This document shows positions 26,380 to 36,720 of a DNA stretch of 64,000 nt, piece by piece. This DNA comes from Mycolicibacterium alvei. Lineage in GTDB: Bacteria; Actinomycetota; Actinomycetes; Mycobacteriales; Mycobacteriaceae. The notes under the pieces are model-generated. The model worked only from the letters and a program-made list of their open reading frames with translations. It ran no database searches and was not told where the DNA came from. Position 1 is the first letter of the stretch. Every line of letters begins with the position of its first letter. Location: contig NZ_AP022565.1 in assembly GCF_010727325.1 (NCBI RefSeq), forward strand, positions 1,426,001 to 1,490,000. Direction: 5' to 3'. The position numbers and the translations under genes were made by a program.

Positions 26380-27885
26380 TTACCGGGGTGGTCCTACGAG
26401 CGCGGTGGTCATGGCGGGCCGCGGCGGCGGTCCATGCTGCACCAAGTCCATCACGGCCGCGATGTCGAGATGCGCGGCCAACAGGTCGGCCATGAGGTCC
26501 AGCTGGGCGTCCCGCCGGCCTTGCACGTCGATGTCGTCGGCGACCACGAACCCGACGCGACCGGCGTCGGCGGCGATCTCGGTGAGCCAGGCACGGCGCA
26601 CATGGTCATTGTCGAGCAGGCCGTGCCAGTGCGTGCCGTAGACCGCCCCGCAGCGCAACCCGACGCCGAGCCAGTCATCGGCCGCCGTACGGGTCACCTG
26701 CCCATGATGAATCTCATAGCCCCACAAGGGGTTTTCCCAGTGCCGCAGAGTTTTGTCGGGGGCGAATTCGATGTCGGCGTCGAGCAGACCGAGCCCCTCG
26801 ACGGATGCCCCTCCGGCCGCTCCGGCCTCGACGGCGTCGTCGATGCGGCGGCACAACATCTGGAACCCGCCGCACACCCCGAGCACCGGCCGTCCCTGGG
26901 CGGCGTGATCGAGAATGGCCGCGGCCAGACCGCGTTGACGCAGCCACGCCAGGTCGCTGACGGTGGCCTTGCTGCCGGGGATCACCACAAGGTCGACGCC
27001 GGCCAGGTCGGCGGCATCGGCGACCCAGCGCACCACAACGCCTGGTTCGCAGGCCAGGGCCTCGATGTCGGTCGAGTTGGAGATACGCGGCAGCCTGAGG
27101 GCGGCGACCGTGAGCGTCTGCGCCCCACGGGGTGGCTGCGGTGTGCCCACCAGGCCGCCGGGTCGGACCGACACCGAATCCTCGGTGTCGAGCCAGATTC
27201 CGTCATCGAACGGGATCACGCCGTAGTTGGGGCGGCCGGTCAGCTCGAGTAGCTGACGCAGGCCCGGCTCCAGCAGGGACGGGTCGCCGCGGAACTTGTT
27301 GACGACGAATCCCGCGATGAGCGCCTGGTCCTCGGGGGCCAGGACGGCCACGGTGCCGTGCAGGTGGGCCAGCAGCCCGCCGCGGTCGATGTCCCCCACC
27401 ACGATGACCGGCAGATCTGCTGCGCGGGCCAGCCCCATGTTGGCCAGGTCGGTGGCACGCAGGTTGATCTCGGCCGGTGACCCGGCCCCTTCACAGATCA
27501 CCACGTCGAATTCGGATCGAAGCGTTGCCAATTCATCGGCGACGACCGCGGCGAGCCGGTCCCGGTGGGTGAAGTAGTCGCCCGCGGCAACCGTTCCGGC
27601 CACCTGGCCGCGGATCACCAACTGCGAGGTCCGGTCCCCGCCGGGCTTGAGCAGGATGGGGTTGAACCGGATGCTGGGTGCCAGCCCTGACGCCCTGGCC
27701 TGCATGGCCTGAGCGCGGCCGATCTCGCCGCCGTCGACGGTGACCGCCGAGTTGTTCGACATGTTCTGCGCCTTGAACGGCGCCACGGACACACCCGTGC
27801 GGGCCAACAACCGGCACAGGCCCGCCACGACCATCGACTTGCCGGCATCGGAGGTCGTGCCGGCGACGAGCAGCGCGCCGCTCAC
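26380..27885 (-). CDS. cobQ: Cobyric acid synthase CobQ
   Basis: 501 residues. The N-terminal ATP-binding half begins [19 protein letters not shown] and includes [12 protein letters not shown] and [12 protein letters not shown], diagnostic of CobQ/CbiP. The middle has [14 protein letters not shown]. The glutaminase half has [12 protein letters not shown], the nucleophile Cys in [13 protein letters not shown] (about residue 335), and a late His in [13 protein letters not shown]. The enzyme amidates side chains b, d, e and g of adenosylcobyrinate diamide. It lies next to mapB rather than with cobB/cobO. In M. tuberculosis cobQ1 is Rv0255c, a different locus. Confidence 0.95.
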   Translation of the reverse strand: MSGALLVAGTTSDAGKSMVVAGLCRLLARTGVSVAPFKAQNMSNNSAVTVDGGEIGRAQAMQARASGLAPSIRFNPILLKPGGDRTSQLVIRGQVAGTVAAGDYFTHRDRLAAVVADELATLRSEFDVVICEGAGSPAEINLRATDLANMGLARAADLPVIVVGDIDRGGLLAHLHGTVAVLAPEDQALIAGFVVNKFRGDPSLLEPGLRQLLELTGRPNYGVIPFDDGIWLDTEDSVSVRPGGLVGTPQPPRGAQTLTVAALRLPRISNSTDIEALACEPGVVVRWVADAADLAGVDLVVIPGSKATVSDLAWLRQRGLAAAILDHAAQGRPVLGVCGGFQMLCRRIDDAVEAGAAGGASVEGLGLLDADIEFAPDKTLRHWENPLWGYEIHHGQVTRTAADDWLGVGLRCGAVYGTHWHGLLDNDHVRRAWLTEIAADAGRVGFVVADDIDVQGRRDAQLDLMADLLAAHLDIAAVMDLVQHGPPPRPAMTTALVGPPR

Positions 27886-27895
27886 GGTGCGTGAT

Positions 27896-28753
27896 TCACG
27901 GCAGGGTCAGGATCTCGGCGCCGTCCTCGGTGACCACCAGGGTGTGCTCGAACTGTGCGGTCCACTTGCCGTCCTTGGTCACCACGGTCCAGTCATCGCC
28001 CCAGATCTCGTAGTCCAGCGACCCGAGGTTGATCATCGGTTCGATGGTGAAGGTCATGCCCGGTTCCAGGACGGTCTCGACAGCAGGTTGATCGTAGTGC
28101 AGTACCACCAGCCCGTTGTGGAACGTCGTGCCGATGCCGTGCCCGGTGAAATCGCGAACAACGTTGTAGCCGAAGCGGTTTGCGTAGGCCTCGATCACCC
28201 GGCCGACGATCGACAGGGCACGCCCCGGCTTGACCGCCTTGATGGCGCGCATGGTCGCCTCGTGGGTGCGCTCGACGAGCAACCGGTGTTCCTCGGAGAC
28301 GTCGCCGGCGAGAAAGGTGGCGTTGGTATCACCGTGTACGCCGTTGATGTAGGCGGTCACGTCGATGTTGACGATGTCACCGTCCTCGATCACGGTCGAG
28401 TCCGGGATACCGTGGCAAATCACCTCATTCAGCGAGGTGCAACAGGATTTGGGAAATGACTTGTAGCCCAAGGTCGACGGATAGGCACCGTGATCGATCA
28501 TGTAGTCGTGAGCGATGCGGTCCAGCTCATCGGTGGTGACCCCGGGCGCCACGGCCTTGCCGGCCTCGGCCAGGGCGGCCGCCGCGATCCGTCCCGCCAC
28601 GCGCATCTTCTCGATCACCTCGGGCGTCTGCACCCAGGGCTCGCTCCCCTCCTGCACGGTCGACTTCCACGCGTACTCCGGTCGCGGGATCGACTTGGGA
28701 ACCGGCAGGGTCGGTGACTGGACGCCGGGGCGCAAGGCGGTACGAACTGGCAT
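27896..28753 (-). CDS. mapB: Methionine aminopeptidase MapB (type Ic)
   Basis: 285 residues, the same as Rv2861c. The proline-rich N-terminal extension ([14 protein letters not shown]) is typical of actinobacterial type Ic enzymes. The pita-bread metal ligands are visible: the two Asp in [20 protein letters not shown], His in [14 protein letters not shown], and Glu residues in [12 protein letters not shown] and near the C-terminus ([10 protein letters not shown]). It removes initiator methionine from nascent proteins. cobQ follows 10 bp downstream. The divergent thioesterase gene starts 116 bp upstream. Confidence 0.95.
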   Translation of the reverse strand: MPVRTALRPGVQSPTLPVPKSIPRPEYAWKSTVQEGSEPWVQTPEVIEKMRVAGRIAAAALAEAGKAVAPGVTTDELDRIAHDYMIDHGAYPSTLGYKSFPKSCCTSLNEVICHGIPDSTVIEDGDIVNIDVTAYINGVHGDTNATFLAGDVSEEHRLLVERTHEATMRAIKAVKPGRALSIVGRVIEAYANRFGYNVVRDFTGHGIGTTFHNGLVVLHYDQPAVETVLEPGMTFTIEPMINLGSLDYEIWGDDWTVVTKDGKWTAQFEHTLVVTEDGAEILTLP

Positions 28754-28828
28754 GTGGACAGCTTAATCGTCGGCCCGGCGGCGACGCCTGTCGCGGTGAC
28801 ACCACAGGAGAGCGCCCCTCTCGGGAAC

Positions 28829-28873
28829 CGGTAATGGTGTTACCGTACGGGGATGATGGAGGGCCGGCGATGA
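28829..28873 (+). promoter_or_regulatory. Promoter with dyad and leaderless mini-ORF before the thioesterase gene
   Basis: CGGTAA (28829-28834) and TTACCG (28840-28845) form a perfect inverted repeat overlapping the -10 TACCGT (28841-28846). Six bases later ATG at 28853 opens a seven-codon frame, including the stop (MMEGRR), that ends at 28873. Its TGA overlaps the gene's ATG as ATGA (28870-28873). GGAGGG at 28858-28863 also serves the main start. The layout suggests a leaderless short upstream ORF coupled to the gene. Confidence 0.5.
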
Positions 28874-29250
28874 CCGAAACCGCTCATGTGCTGCAACTGC
28901 TGGACTACCGCGAGGTGGAGTCGAGCGCTGACCGGCTGGTGCTGGAAATGGACAACCGGCCCGACCTCGCCAACGTCCGCGGCGCCCTGCAAGGCGGGTT
29001 GGTGGCCACCCTGATCGATATCGCGGCGGGCATGCTGGCCGGCAATGCCAGCGGTGTGGGCTACGACGTGACGACCGCCGACCTCAATATCCACTTCCTG
29101 GCCCCGATCATGGGCACTGCCCGCGCGGAGGCGAAGGTGGTGCGGGCCGGAAGAAGGCTCATCGTGACGTCGGTCGATGTCACCGACATCGACCGGGACC
29201 GGCTCGCGGCTCGGGCGACGCTGACGTTCGCGGTGCTCGAGCCGCGTTGA
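28870..29250 (+). CDS. PaaI-type hotdog-fold acyl-CoA thioesterase
   Basis: 126 residues from ATG 28870, which has GGAGGG six bases upstream. The PaaI/4HBT core is RGALQGGLVATLIDIAAGML (catalytic Gly/Asp region), then TTADLNIHFLAPIMGTARAE and the strand RRLIVTSVDVTD. These enzymes hydrolyse aryl- or acyl-CoA esters; the substrate is unknown. It is the only plus-strand gene between mapB and the conserved PBP block and faces the convergent DUF1707 gene 13 bp away. Confidence 0.83.
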   Translation: MTETAHVLQLLDYREVESSADRLVLEMDNRPDLANVRGALQGGLVATLIDIAAGMLAGNASGVGYDVTTADLNIHFLAPIMGTARAEAKVVRAGRRLIVTSVDVTDIDRDRLAARATLTFAVLEPR

Positions 29251-29263
29251 GCAACGCTGCAGT

Positions 29264-29851
29264 TCAGGACCGGCGCAGCGTCAGCTTCCAGTTGCGGCGC
29301 GGCCCACGGATATCGACCGAACCGCACACCACCTTGCCGGTGAGGATGATGTGCGGGGCGCCGTCGGCGGGTGCGTCACGGCGGTGATCGTCGGCGCTGC
29401 CCACGATCACCTCGACATCGTCGATCGAGGCGCTGGCCCCTTCGGGCAGCCTGATCTCCAGCGATCCGAATTTCATGTCCAGCTCGATGACCACCATCGG
29501 ACCGGCGAACCGAGCCCGGGTCAGGTCCAGCTCGACCGAACCCATCCGGCGCACCAGTGCAAGCCGGGTCGGCACCGTCCATTCACCCTGGCGTTTCAGC
29601 GAACCGAGCACACCACGCAACTCGACGCGGTCGGTGGCGGTGGTGACGATCGCACCAGGCCCGGGCAGGTCCCCCACCAACGCATCCAGGTCCGAATGCA
29701 GCCGGGCCAGCGACACCATTGCCGAACGCTCCTCGAACTCAGCGATATCAATCAGGCCGAGTGCAACCGCGTTGTGCAGCCGACGCATCGTCCCGTTGCG
29801 ATCGGCATCGGAGACGCGCAGGTCCACGGATTGTTCATTGATCCCTGTCAT
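29264..29851 (-). CDS. DUF1707 (SHOCT-like) domain protein
   Basis: 195 residues, the size and position of Rv2862c. DUF1707 occupies about residues 10-60, with LRVSDADRNGTMRRLHNAVALG and EFEERSAM (given in parts LRVSDADRNGTMRRLHN, AVALGLIDIAEFEER). The C-terminal part is a beta-rich cell-wall-active-antibiotics-response-like region (MGSVELDLTRARF, MKFGSLEIRLPEGASAS, VCGSVDIRGP). No membrane segment is visible. ATG at 29851 is favoured because the upstream extension is non-family. The penicillin-binding lipoprotein gene ends 23 bp upstream. Role unknown; the domain is common in actinobacteria. Confidence 0.78.
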   Translation of the reverse strand: MTGINEQSVDLRVSDADRNGTMRRLHNAVALGLIDIAEFEERSAMVSLARLHSDLDALVGDLPGPGAIVTTATDRVELRGVLGSLKRQGEWTVPTRLALVRRMGSVELDLTRARFAGPMVVIELDMKFGSLEIRLPEGASASIDDVEVIVGSADDHRRDAPADGAPHIILTGKVVCGSVDIRGPRRNWKLTLRRS

Positions 29852-29874
29852 GGCAGGTTCAACGGTACCGCCGT

Positions 29875-31698
29875 TCAGGCCAGGTAGGCCGGGGGTAGGC
29901 CGTCGAACATGGTCTTGCACATCCGCACCGCGTACTCCGAACTGCCGCCGCCCACGATCAGCGCCGCAAATGCCATGTCCCCGCGATAACCGGCGAACCA
30001 GGAATGCGAGCCGCCCATGAACTCGGCCTCACCGGTCTTCCCCCGTACATCGCCGAGCCCGTTGAGATCCTTGGCCGTGCCGTTTGTCACCACCAGCCGC
30101 ATCATCGGCCGCAGTCCGTCCACCATCTTGGGGGTGATCGGTGCGCCCGCACCGTCGACCATGGTCTGGCGTCCTTCGATGAGTCGAGGCACCGGCGTCC
30201 GGCCCGCTGCGACCGTCGCGGCCGCCAGCGCCATGCCGAACGGGCTGACCAGCACCTTGCCCTGCCCGAAACCGTCCTCGGTGCGCTCGGCCAGGTCCAC
30301 AGTCGGCGGCACCGAGCCGGTCAGCGTGGTGATGCCGTCCACCTGGTAATCGGTGCCGATGCCATAGCGTGCGGCAGCCTGGGTGAGGCCACGCGGGGGC
30401 ATCCGGCTGGCGAGCTCACCGAACGTGGTGTTGCACGAATTGGCGAACGCTCGCGACATCGGCACCGCGCCCAGGTCGAATGCGTCGTAGTTGGTGACGG
30501 TCCGGTGCCCGATGTCCAGGGTGCCCGGGCAACCCAAAAGAGTGTTGGGCGTTGCCATGTCACGCTCGATGGCCGCCCCGGCGGTGACCATCTTGAAGGT
30601 CGATCCTGGGGGAAACTGCCCCATGGTCGCGAGCGGTCCGGCGGCGTCGGCAGCCGCGTTCTGCGCGACCGCCAGGATCTCGCCGGTGGACGGTTTGAGC
30701 GCGACGATCATCGCCTGCTTGCCCGTGGTGTTGACCGCGTTCTGTGCGGCGTCCTGCACGGCGCGGTCCAGGCTGATGGTGATCGACGGTGCCGGATCGC
30801 CTGCCACCTCGTTGAGCACTTCGACGTCGACGCCGTTCTGGTTGACGCTGACCACCCGCCAGCCCGGCTGCCCGTCGAGTTGGCCGGCCACTGAATTCTT
30901 GACCTCGTTGACGATCGCGGGGGCGAAAGTCTCGTCGGTGGGCAACATTTCAGGCTGCGGGGTGATGACGACGCCGGGCAGCCGGCCGATGGCGGGCGCG
31001 ATCCGGTCGTTGTCGGATTGGCGCAACGTGATCAGGCTCATCGGCTGTGCCGATGAGCTGGCCTGCTCGGCGAGTCGCTGGGGGTCCCCCAGGGCGGGGT
31101 CGAAGCCCCGCAGTGTGTCGGCGACCGCCCGGGCCGTCGGCATCAACGCGGAACCGGCTGCCCTGGCATCCAGTCCGTACGCATAGATGTAGCCGGGCAC
31201 CAGCACATCGGTACCGCCACGCTCGTTGACCGATGCCCGTCGCGGTGCGTCGGCCCGCAACGCGAATGTCTGGTGCTCGCCCAGTTTCGGGTGCAGCCCG
31301 GTCGCACTCCAGCGCACTTCCCAGCGGCCCTCCTCACGGATCAGGTTGAGCTGCCCGTCGTAGGTCCAGGTGCGGTTCTTCGGCAGGTGCCAGGTGTAGC
31401 GGTAGGCGACGCTGCCGGTGTCCCCGGTGTACTTCGAACCCAGGATCTGCGCGTCCAGTCGGGTGGCCTGCACACCGCTCCACGCTTCACTGAGGGCGGT
31501 CTTGGCCTCGTCGGGCCGGTCGGCCAGCGCCGCGGCGGCGGCGGTGTCACCGGTAGCCAGTGCCGCGAAGAACTGTTCGGCGGCGGACTCGGGGCCGTCA
31601 GGCCGCGGGGTGCAGGCGCTGAGCGCCGTTGCCCCGGCGACCGCGATGACCATCAACAAGCCTGTGGTCCGTGTGACTGATGATGTTTGAGTTGCCAT
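29875..31698 (-). CDS. Penicillin-binding lipoprotein (class B PBP, MecA-N-like domain)
   Basis: 607 residues (Rv2864c is 603). A signal peptide with lipobox GATALSACTPRP places the acylated Cys near 29. An NTF2/MecA-N-like domain (40-150) and a dimerisation region precede the transpeptidase domain. The catalytic motifs are SxxK in PPGSTFKM (about 380), SxN in FANSCNTTFGE, and KTG in VRGKTGEAEF (about 540). It should act as a periplasmic D,D-transpeptidase in peptidoglycan cross-linking. A DUF1707 gene lies just downstream on the same strand. ATG at 31698 directly precedes the signal peptide; a longer frame upstream is spurious. Confidence 0.92.
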   Translation of the reverse strand: MATQTSSVTRTTGLLMVIAVAGATALSACTPRPDGPESAAEQFFAALATGDTAAAAALADRPDEAKTALSEAWSGVQATRLDAQILGSKYTGDTGSVAYRYTWHLPKNRTWTYDGQLNLIREEGRWEVRWSATGLHPKLGEHQTFALRADAPRRASVNERGGTDVLVPGYIYAYGLDARAAGSALMPTARAVADTLRGFDPALGDPQRLAEQASSSAQPMSLITLRQSDNDRIAPAIGRLPGVVITPQPEMLPTDETFAPAIVNEVKNSVAGQLDGQPGWRVVSVNQNGVDVEVLNEVAGDPAPSITISLDRAVQDAAQNAVNTTGKQAMIVALKPSTGEILAVAQNAAADAAGPLATMGQFPPGSTFKMVTAGAAIERDMATPNTLLGCPGTLDIGHRTVTNYDAFDLGAVPMSRAFANSCNTTFGELASRMPPRGLTQAAARYGIGTDYQVDGITTLTGSVPPTVDLAERTEDGFGQGKVLVSPFGMALAAATVAAGRTPVPRLIEGRQTMVDGAGAPITPKMVDGLRPMMRLVVTNGTAKDLNGLGDVRGKTGEAEFMGGSHSWFAGYRGDMAFAALIVGGGSSEYAVRMCKTMFDGLPPAYLA

Positions 31699-31783
31699 TG
31701 AGGCTGATGTTAGAAACGTGGACGCCGATTTCGTTGGAGGCGCACCGATACCGAACCGAGACTGTGGCGAGACCGACCGGTTG

Positions 31784-32638
31784 TCAGTCCAGCAAAATGG
31801 TGGCGAACGTGCCGACTTGCTCGAATCCGATGCGCGCGTACGTTGCCCGGGCCACCGTGTTGTAGCTGTTGACGTACAGGCTCGCGATCCGGCCCGAGGC
31901 CACCACGGCGGCTGCCATCGCCGCTGTCCCCGAGACGCCCAGCCCGCGGCCACGCCACTCCGGATGCACCCACACCCCCTGGATCTGGCCGACCGTGGGT
32001 GACTGCGACCCGACCTCGGCCTTGAACACCACCTCGCCGTGCTCGAACCGGGCCCACGCCCGTCCCGCGGCGATCAGGCCGGCAATCCGACGCCGGTAAC
32101 CGGTGCCGCCGTCACCGAGGCGTGGATCGACCCCCACCTCTCCGATGAACATGTCGATCGCCGCAACCAGGTAGGTGTCGAGCTCGTCCATCCGCACCGG
32201 GCGGACGGCCGGGTCGATCGGACACTCCGGCATCGAGTTCAGCGCCATCAGAGGCTGCTGCTCGCGGACGTCACGGGCGGTACCCCACACCGTTTCCAGC
32301 CGCCGCCACATCGGCAACACGAGTTCGGCACGGCCGACCACCGACGAGCAGCGCCGCGCGGAGCTCATCGCCTTGTCCGAGAATGCCTTGAGATCTTCGG
32401 TGTCACCGCGCAGCGGGATCAGATTGGGCCCGGCGTAGCACAGCGACTCGGTGACACCGCGTCGCGTCCAGAGTTCCCCGCCGATCGCACCGTGTTCGAC
32501 ACCGAACTCTGCGACGCGCGCGGCAACCATGCACGACCCCACCGGGTCCTCGTCGAACACCTGCAGACAGGGGGTGGCGTCACGCACCACGGAAACCCGT
32601 CGCTCGTCGACGAGTCGGAACAGCGGCGGTGCCGACAT
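31784..32638 (-). CDS. GNAT-family acetyltransferase with DUF4081 domain
   Basis: 284 residues from ATG 32638, exactly the length of Rv2867c. An N-terminal DUF4081-like half (LGPx-type acetyltransferase partner) leads to the C-terminal GNAT fold. This has IQGVWVHPEWRGRGLGVSG (acetyl-CoA loop, about residues 218-236) and LYVNSYNTVARATYARIGFE. The acceptor is not known. It follows ispG by 55 bp in the conserved dxr-rip1-ispG-GNAT series. Confidence 0.85.
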   Translation of the reverse strand: MSAPPLFRLVDERRVSVVRDATPCLQVFDEDPVGSCMVAARVAEFGVEHGAIGGELWTRRGVTESLCYAGPNLIPLRGDTEDLKAFSDKAMSSARRCSSVVGRAELVLPMWRRLETVWGTARDVREQQPLMALNSMPECPIDPAVRPVRMDELDTYLVAAIDMFIGEVGVDPRLGDGGTGYRRRIAGLIAAGRAWARFEHGEVVFKAEVGSQSPTVGQIQGVWVHPEWRGRGLGVSGTAAMAAAVVASGRIASLYVNSYNTVARATYARIGFEQVGTFATILLD

Positions 32639-32693
32639 TGGCGAATCCCTCTGCTCAAGCCAAGGCTGGGTGACCCCGCTCACAGGGTCCCTA

Positions 32694-33860
32694 TCAGCTT
32701 ACGGTCACCACTGGCGAACCGCTGGCATCATCTGAACCCGCTTCGGTTCCCATCTCGGCGGCCAGGCGCATGGCCTCTTCGATCAGAGTCTCGACGATCT
32801 GCGCCTCGGGCACGGTCTTGATGACCTCACCCTTGACGAAGATCTGGCCTTTACCGTTGCCCGAGGCAACCCCGAGATCAGCCTCCCGCGCCTCACCCGG
32901 ACCGTTGACCACACAGCCCATGACGGCCACCCGCAGCGGGACGTCGAGCCCGTCGAGGCCCGCACTGACCGCGTTGGCCAGCGTGTATACGTCGACCTGA
33001 GCCCGTCCGCATGACGGGCAGGACACGATCTCCAGGCCACGCGGGCGCAGGTTCAGCGACTCCAGGATCTGATTGCCGACCTTGACCTCTTCGGCCGGCG
33101 GCGCCGACAGGGAGACCCGGATGGTGTCGCCGATGCCCTGCGACAGCAATGCGCCGAACGCCACCGCGGACTTGATCGTGCCCTGAAACGCCGGTCCGGC
33201 TTCGGTGACACCGAGGTGAAGCGGATAGTCGCACTGGGCGGCCAGTTGGCGGTATGCCTCGACCATGATCACCGGATCGTTGTGCTTGACGCTGATCTTG
33301 ATGTCGCCGTAGCCGTGCTCCTCGAACAGCGACGCCTCCCACAGCGCGGATTCGACCAGCGCCTCGGGGGTGGCCTTGCCGTACTTCTGCATCAACCGTG
33401 GATCCAGTGAGCCGGCGTTGACGCCGATCCGGATCGGGATACCCGCGTCACCGGCGGCCTTGGCCACCTCTTTGACCCGGCCGTCGAACTCCTTGATGTT
33501 GCCGGGGTTGACCCGCACGGCCGCGCAGCCGGCGTCGATCGCGGCGAAGATGTACTTGGGCTGGAAGTGGATGTCGGCGATCACCGGGATCTGGCTGTGC
33601 CGGGCGATCTCGGCGAGCGCATCGGCATCCTCCTGCCGGGGGCAGGCCACCCGCACGATGTCGCAGCCCGACGCGGTGAGCTCTGCGATCTGCTGCAGCG
33701 TCGCATTGACGTCGTGCGTCTTGGTGGTGCACATGGACTGCACCGCGATCGGGTGTTCGCTGCCGACGCCGACACCACCCACGTCGAGCTGGCGGGTCTT
33801 GCGTCGCGGTGCCAGGGTCGGCGCCGGGGGCGCGGGCATTCCCAAACCGATGGACGTCAT
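32694..33860 (-). CDS. ispG: 4-hydroxy-3-methylbut-2-enyl diphosphate synthase (flavodoxin), IspG/GcpE
   Basis: 388 residues (Rv2868c is 387). It is the penultimate MEP-pathway enzyme, an iron-sulfur reductase converting MEcPP to HMBPP. The TIM-barrel half has [19 protein letters not shown] and [14 protein letters not shown]. The [4Fe-4S] ligands are in [13 protein letters not shown] and [16 protein letters not shown]. It lies 12 bp downstream of rip1, which overlaps dxr, so two MEP-pathway genes flank a site-2 protease in one operon, as in M. tuberculosis. Confidence 0.96.
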   Translation of the reverse strand: MTSIGLGMPAPPAPTLAPRRKTRQLDVGGVGVGSEHPIAVQSMCTTKTHDVNATLQQIAELTASGCDIVRVACPRQEDADALAEIARHSQIPVIADIHFQPKYIFAAIDAGCAAVRVNPGNIKEFDGRVKEVAKAAGDAGIPIRIGVNAGSLDPRLMQKYGKATPEALVESALWEASLFEEHGYGDIKISVKHNDPVIMVEAYRQLAAQCDYPLHLGVTEAGPAFQGTIKSAVAFGALLSQGIGDTIRVSLSAPPAEEVKVGNQILESLNLRPRGLEIVSCPSCGRAQVDVYTLANAVSAGLDGLDVPLRVAVMGCVVNGPGEAREADLGVASGNGKGQIFVKGEVIKTVPEAQIVETLIEEAMRLAAEMGTEAGSDDASGSPVVTVS

Positions 33861-33872
33861 GAGATGGATCTC

Positions 33873-35093
33873 CTAGTCGAAGATGCTGAGCGGGTTGACC
33901 AGATCGGCGGTCACGGTCAACAACATGTAGCTGACCACCACCAGCAACACCACATAGGTGGCGGGCATGAGTTTCAGGTAGTTGACCGGGCCCGCGGCGA
34001 CTTTGCCGCGGGCGGCACGGATCATGTTGCGGATCTTCTCGTACGTCGCGACCGCGATGTGACCGCCGTCGAAGGGCAGCAGCGGCACCAGGTTGATCGC
34101 GCCGAGCACGAAGTTCAACTGCGCCAGGAAGAACCAGAACGCCACCCACAGCCCGGCCTCGACCGTTTCGCCGCCGATGATGCTGGCGCCGACGACGCTG
34201 ATCGGGGTTTCCTTGTCCCGCTCACCGCCGCCGATCGCCTCCACGAGCGCACCGATCTTGGTCGGGATCTTGGCCAACGACTTGCCGAGCTCAACGGCGA
34301 GGTCGCCGGTGAACGAGACCGTCGCGGGCACCGCGGTGATCGCGTTGTACGGCGTCGGCGGCTCACCCCGGGCCTCACTGACGCCGATCGCGCCGACGGT
34401 GGTCGGCTCGGTGGCCTCCGTGCTGGTGAACCGCTTGGTCTGGGTCACGTCGACCACGGTCGTGATGGTCTGACCGTCGCGCTTGAGTTCGATCGACACC
34501 GGACCGTTGAGTTTGCGGATCTCGGTGGCCATCTGCTTGAAATCCGAGACCGGAGTGTCGCCAACTTTGACGATCTCGTCGCCGGCCTGGATACCGGCCA
34601 GCGCCGCAGGACCGGGCCCGGTGCACTCACCCATTTTGTCGAGGCTCAGTTGTGCTGCCACACAACCGGTTTCGCCGACCTTTGCGGTGATGGGCTGATT
34701 GATGTTGGGCAGGCCCCACATGATCGCGACCGCGTAGAGGAGCACAAACCCGAGGATGAAGTTCATCGCGGGCCCGGCGAACAACACCGCGACGCGCTTC
34801 CACACCTTCTGCTTGTACATCGCATACGGCCGGTCTTCGGGTGCGATCTCATCGACCGAGGTCATACCGGCGATATCGCAGAACCCGCCCAGCGGGATGG
34901 CCTTGATGCCGTACTCGGTCTCCCCCAACCGGTTGGGGCGCCGCGTCGACCACAGCGTCGGGCCGAAGCCCACGAAGTAGCGACGCACCTTCATCCCGGT
35001 GGCGCGCGCCACCCACATGTGCCCGCATTCGTGCAGGGCCACCGATACCAGGATGGCCAGCGCGAACAGCGCGATGCCGATAGCGAACATCAT
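33873..35093 (-). CDS. rip1: Site-2 intramembrane metalloprotease Rip1 (RseP family)
   Basis: 406 residues (Rv2869c is 404). ATG at 35093 forms ATGA with the dxr stop, which fixes the start. The zinc motif is HECGH (about residues 21-25) in the first membrane segment. A PDZ domain spans about 125-220 ([20 protein letters not shown]). The third metal ligand lies in [13 protein letters not shown] late in the protein, and further hydrophobic segments follow. Rip1 cleaves anti-sigma factors (RskA, RsdA types) and affects cell-envelope composition and virulence in M. tuberculosis. Confidence 0.94.
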   Translation of the reverse strand: MMFAIGIALFALAILVSVALHECGHMWVARATGMKVRRYFVGFGPTLWSTRRPNRLGETEYGIKAIPLGGFCDIAGMTSVDEIAPEDRPYAMYKQKVWKRVAVLFAGPAMNFILGFVLLYAVAIMWGLPNINQPITAKVGETGCVAAQLSLDKMGECTGPGPAALAGIQAGDEIVKVGDTPVSDFKQMATEIRKLNGPVSIELKRDGQTITTVVDVTQTKRFTSTEATEPTTVGAIGVSEARGEPPTPYNAITAVPATVSFTGDLAVELGKSLAKIPTKIGALVEAIGGGERDKETPISVVGASIIGGETVEAGLWVAFWFFLAQLNFVLGAINLVPLLPFDGGHIAVATYEKIRNMIRAARGKVAAGPVNYLKLMPATYVVLLVVVSYMLLTVTADLVNPLSIFD

Positions 35094-36262
35094 TTGGTGA
35101 CGAGCCCTTTTCTCGTGGATTTCTCCTCGACGATGCGACGCGCCCGTTGTTTGGCCCACCGCTGCGCGTCGAGTACTTCTTCCACGGTAGCGGGTTCGGC
35201 AGCCCACTGGTCGGCAGCGTGCAACACGTCACCGACGGTGTCGACGATCGCCGGGAACGGGATCCGCTCCCGGAGGAAGGCTGCTGCCGATTCCTCGTTG
35301 GCCGCGTTGTAGACCGCGGTCAGGCAGCCGCCGCGCGTTCCGGCCGCCCGCGCCAGATTCACCGCGGGGAACACCTCGTTGTCCAGCGGCAGGAATTCCC
35401 AGGTCGAGGCGGTGGTGAAGTCACAGGCCAGGGCCGCCCCGGCCACCCGCTCCGGCCAGCCCAGGGCCAGCGCAATCGGCAGTTTCATGTCGGGTGGGCT
35501 GGCCTGAGCCAGTGTCGAGCCATCGGTGAAGGTGGCCATCGAGTGCACGATCGACTGCGGATGCACGACGACCTCGATGCGGTCGTAGTCGATGCCGAAC
35601 AGGAGATGGGTTTCGATCAACTCCAGCCCCTTGTTGATCAGAGTGGCCGAGTTCAGCGTGTTCATCGGGCCCATCGACCAGGTCGGATGCTTGCCGGCCT
35701 GCTCCGGGGTGACCGATTCCAGGTCGGCGGCCGACCATCCGAGGAACGGCCCGCCGGACGCGGTGAGGACGATCTTGGCGACCTCGTCGGCGGTGCCGCC
35801 GCGCAGGCACTGGGCCATCGCGGAATGTTCGGAATCCACCGGGACGATCTGTCCTGGTGCGGCCGCCTTGAGCACCAGGGGGCCGCCCGCGACCAGTGAC
35901 TCCTTGTTGGCCAGGGCCAGACGCGCACCGGTGGCCAGCGCGGCCAGCGTCGGCGTCAGCCCCAACGCCCCGACCAGCGCGTTGAGCACCACGTCGGCTT
36001 CGGTGTTCTCGACCAGGCGGGTTGCCGCGTCGGGCCCGGTATAGGTCACGTCGCCGACCTGCTCCGCGGCGGCCGCGTCGGCCACCGCGATGTTGGTGAC
36101 GCCGGTTGCGGCGCGCTGGGCGGCGAGCAGGTCGGGGTTGCCCCCACCGGCAGCCAGGCCGACGACCTCGAAACGGTCCGGATTGGCCGCGATGACGTCG
36201 AGCGCCTGCGTGCCGATGGATCCGGTGCTTCCGAGGATCAGCACGCGCATTCTGTCGCTCAC
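35090..36262 (-). CDS. dxr: 1-deoxy-D-xylulose 5-phosphate reductoisomerase
   Basis: 390 residues. NADPH binding is at [17 protein letters not shown] (about residues 7-23). Family segments include [11 protein letters not shown], the metal/substrate region [43 protein letters not shown] (split [20 protein letters not shown]), and [16 protein letters not shown]. It catalyses the committed step of the MEP isoprenoid pathway and is the fosmidomycin target. The stop overlaps the rip1 start by 4 bp. Upstream lies only a sigma-factor relic. Confidence 0.96.
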   Translation of the reverse strand: MSDRMRVLILGSTGSIGTQALDVIAANPDRFEVVGLAAGGGNPDLLAAQRAATGVTNIAVADAAAAEQVGDVTYTGPDAATRLVENTEADVVLNALVGALGLTPTLAALATGARLALANKESLVAGGPLVLKAAAPGQIVPVDSEHSAMAQCLRGGTADEVAKIVLTASGGPFLGWSAADLESVTPEQAGKHPTWSMGPMNTLNSATLINKGLELIETHLLFGIDYDRIEVVVHPQSIVHSMATFTDGSTLAQASPPDMKLPIALALGWPERVAGAALACDFTTASTWEFLPLDNEVFPAVNLARAAGTRGGCLTAVYNAANEESAAAFLRERIPFPAIVDTVGDVLHAADQWAAEPATVEEVLDAQRWAKQRARRIVEEKSTRKGLVTK

Positions 36263-36295
36263 CGGTCCATTGTGCCGCGCTGTGACGGGCGTTCC

Positions 36296-36720
36296 CTAAT
36301 GCATGCTGGCCGACGGATCGGCGGTGGCCTCGATCTTGAGCACCAGCCCGTCGCGGATGGTCAGTACCACGCCGGCGAACAGCCGGCGCCGGTCATAGGC
36401 CAGCAGCACCGGCTCGGCCGCGCGCACCACCGTCGCCCCCGGCCCGAGATAACGGAGCAGGTTTGTCGCGACGTCCTGCCGACCGTGGTTGACCTGACGC
36501 AGGACCGGGTCGGTGAGCACCGCACCGACACCCCAGACGCTCGGGTCGCACCGAGGCCAACGCCTGCAGATCGCCGTTGGCGCACGCCGCGATGAATGCA
36601 TCGGTGACCTGTCGGTGTTCGTCGGCGCTGACCTCATCCAGCGTCGGTGCGGCGCCGGCCACCTTCGTCCGGGCCCGGCGCGCCAGCTGACGGCACGTCC
36701 CGACCGGGAATCGGCCCCGA
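36296..36720 (-). pseudogene. Truncated, frameshifted C-terminus of an ECF sigma factor with SnoaL-like domain (SigJ/SigI type)
   Basis: Two consecutive minus-strand frames join into one recognisable protein tail. The first frame, near 36710-36551, reads GTCRQLARRARTKV (sigma region 4.2) and ADEHRQVTDAFIAACANGDL. The second, near 36549-36296, reads DPSVWGVGAVLTDPVL, LLRYLGPGATVVRAAEPVLL and LTIRDGLVLKIEATAD, a SnoaL-like domain. The junction near 36550 fits a small indel, about two bases lost between the GTG and GAC codons. Regions 2 to 4.1 are missing; the fragment starts right at the stop of the LLM gene. It is probably a deletion relic. Confidence 0.65.

Noticed and set aside
33567..35312. 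Long plus-strand open frame opposite ispG and rip1
   Set aside because: Same GC-driven antisense artefact; both minus-strand genes are highly conserved.
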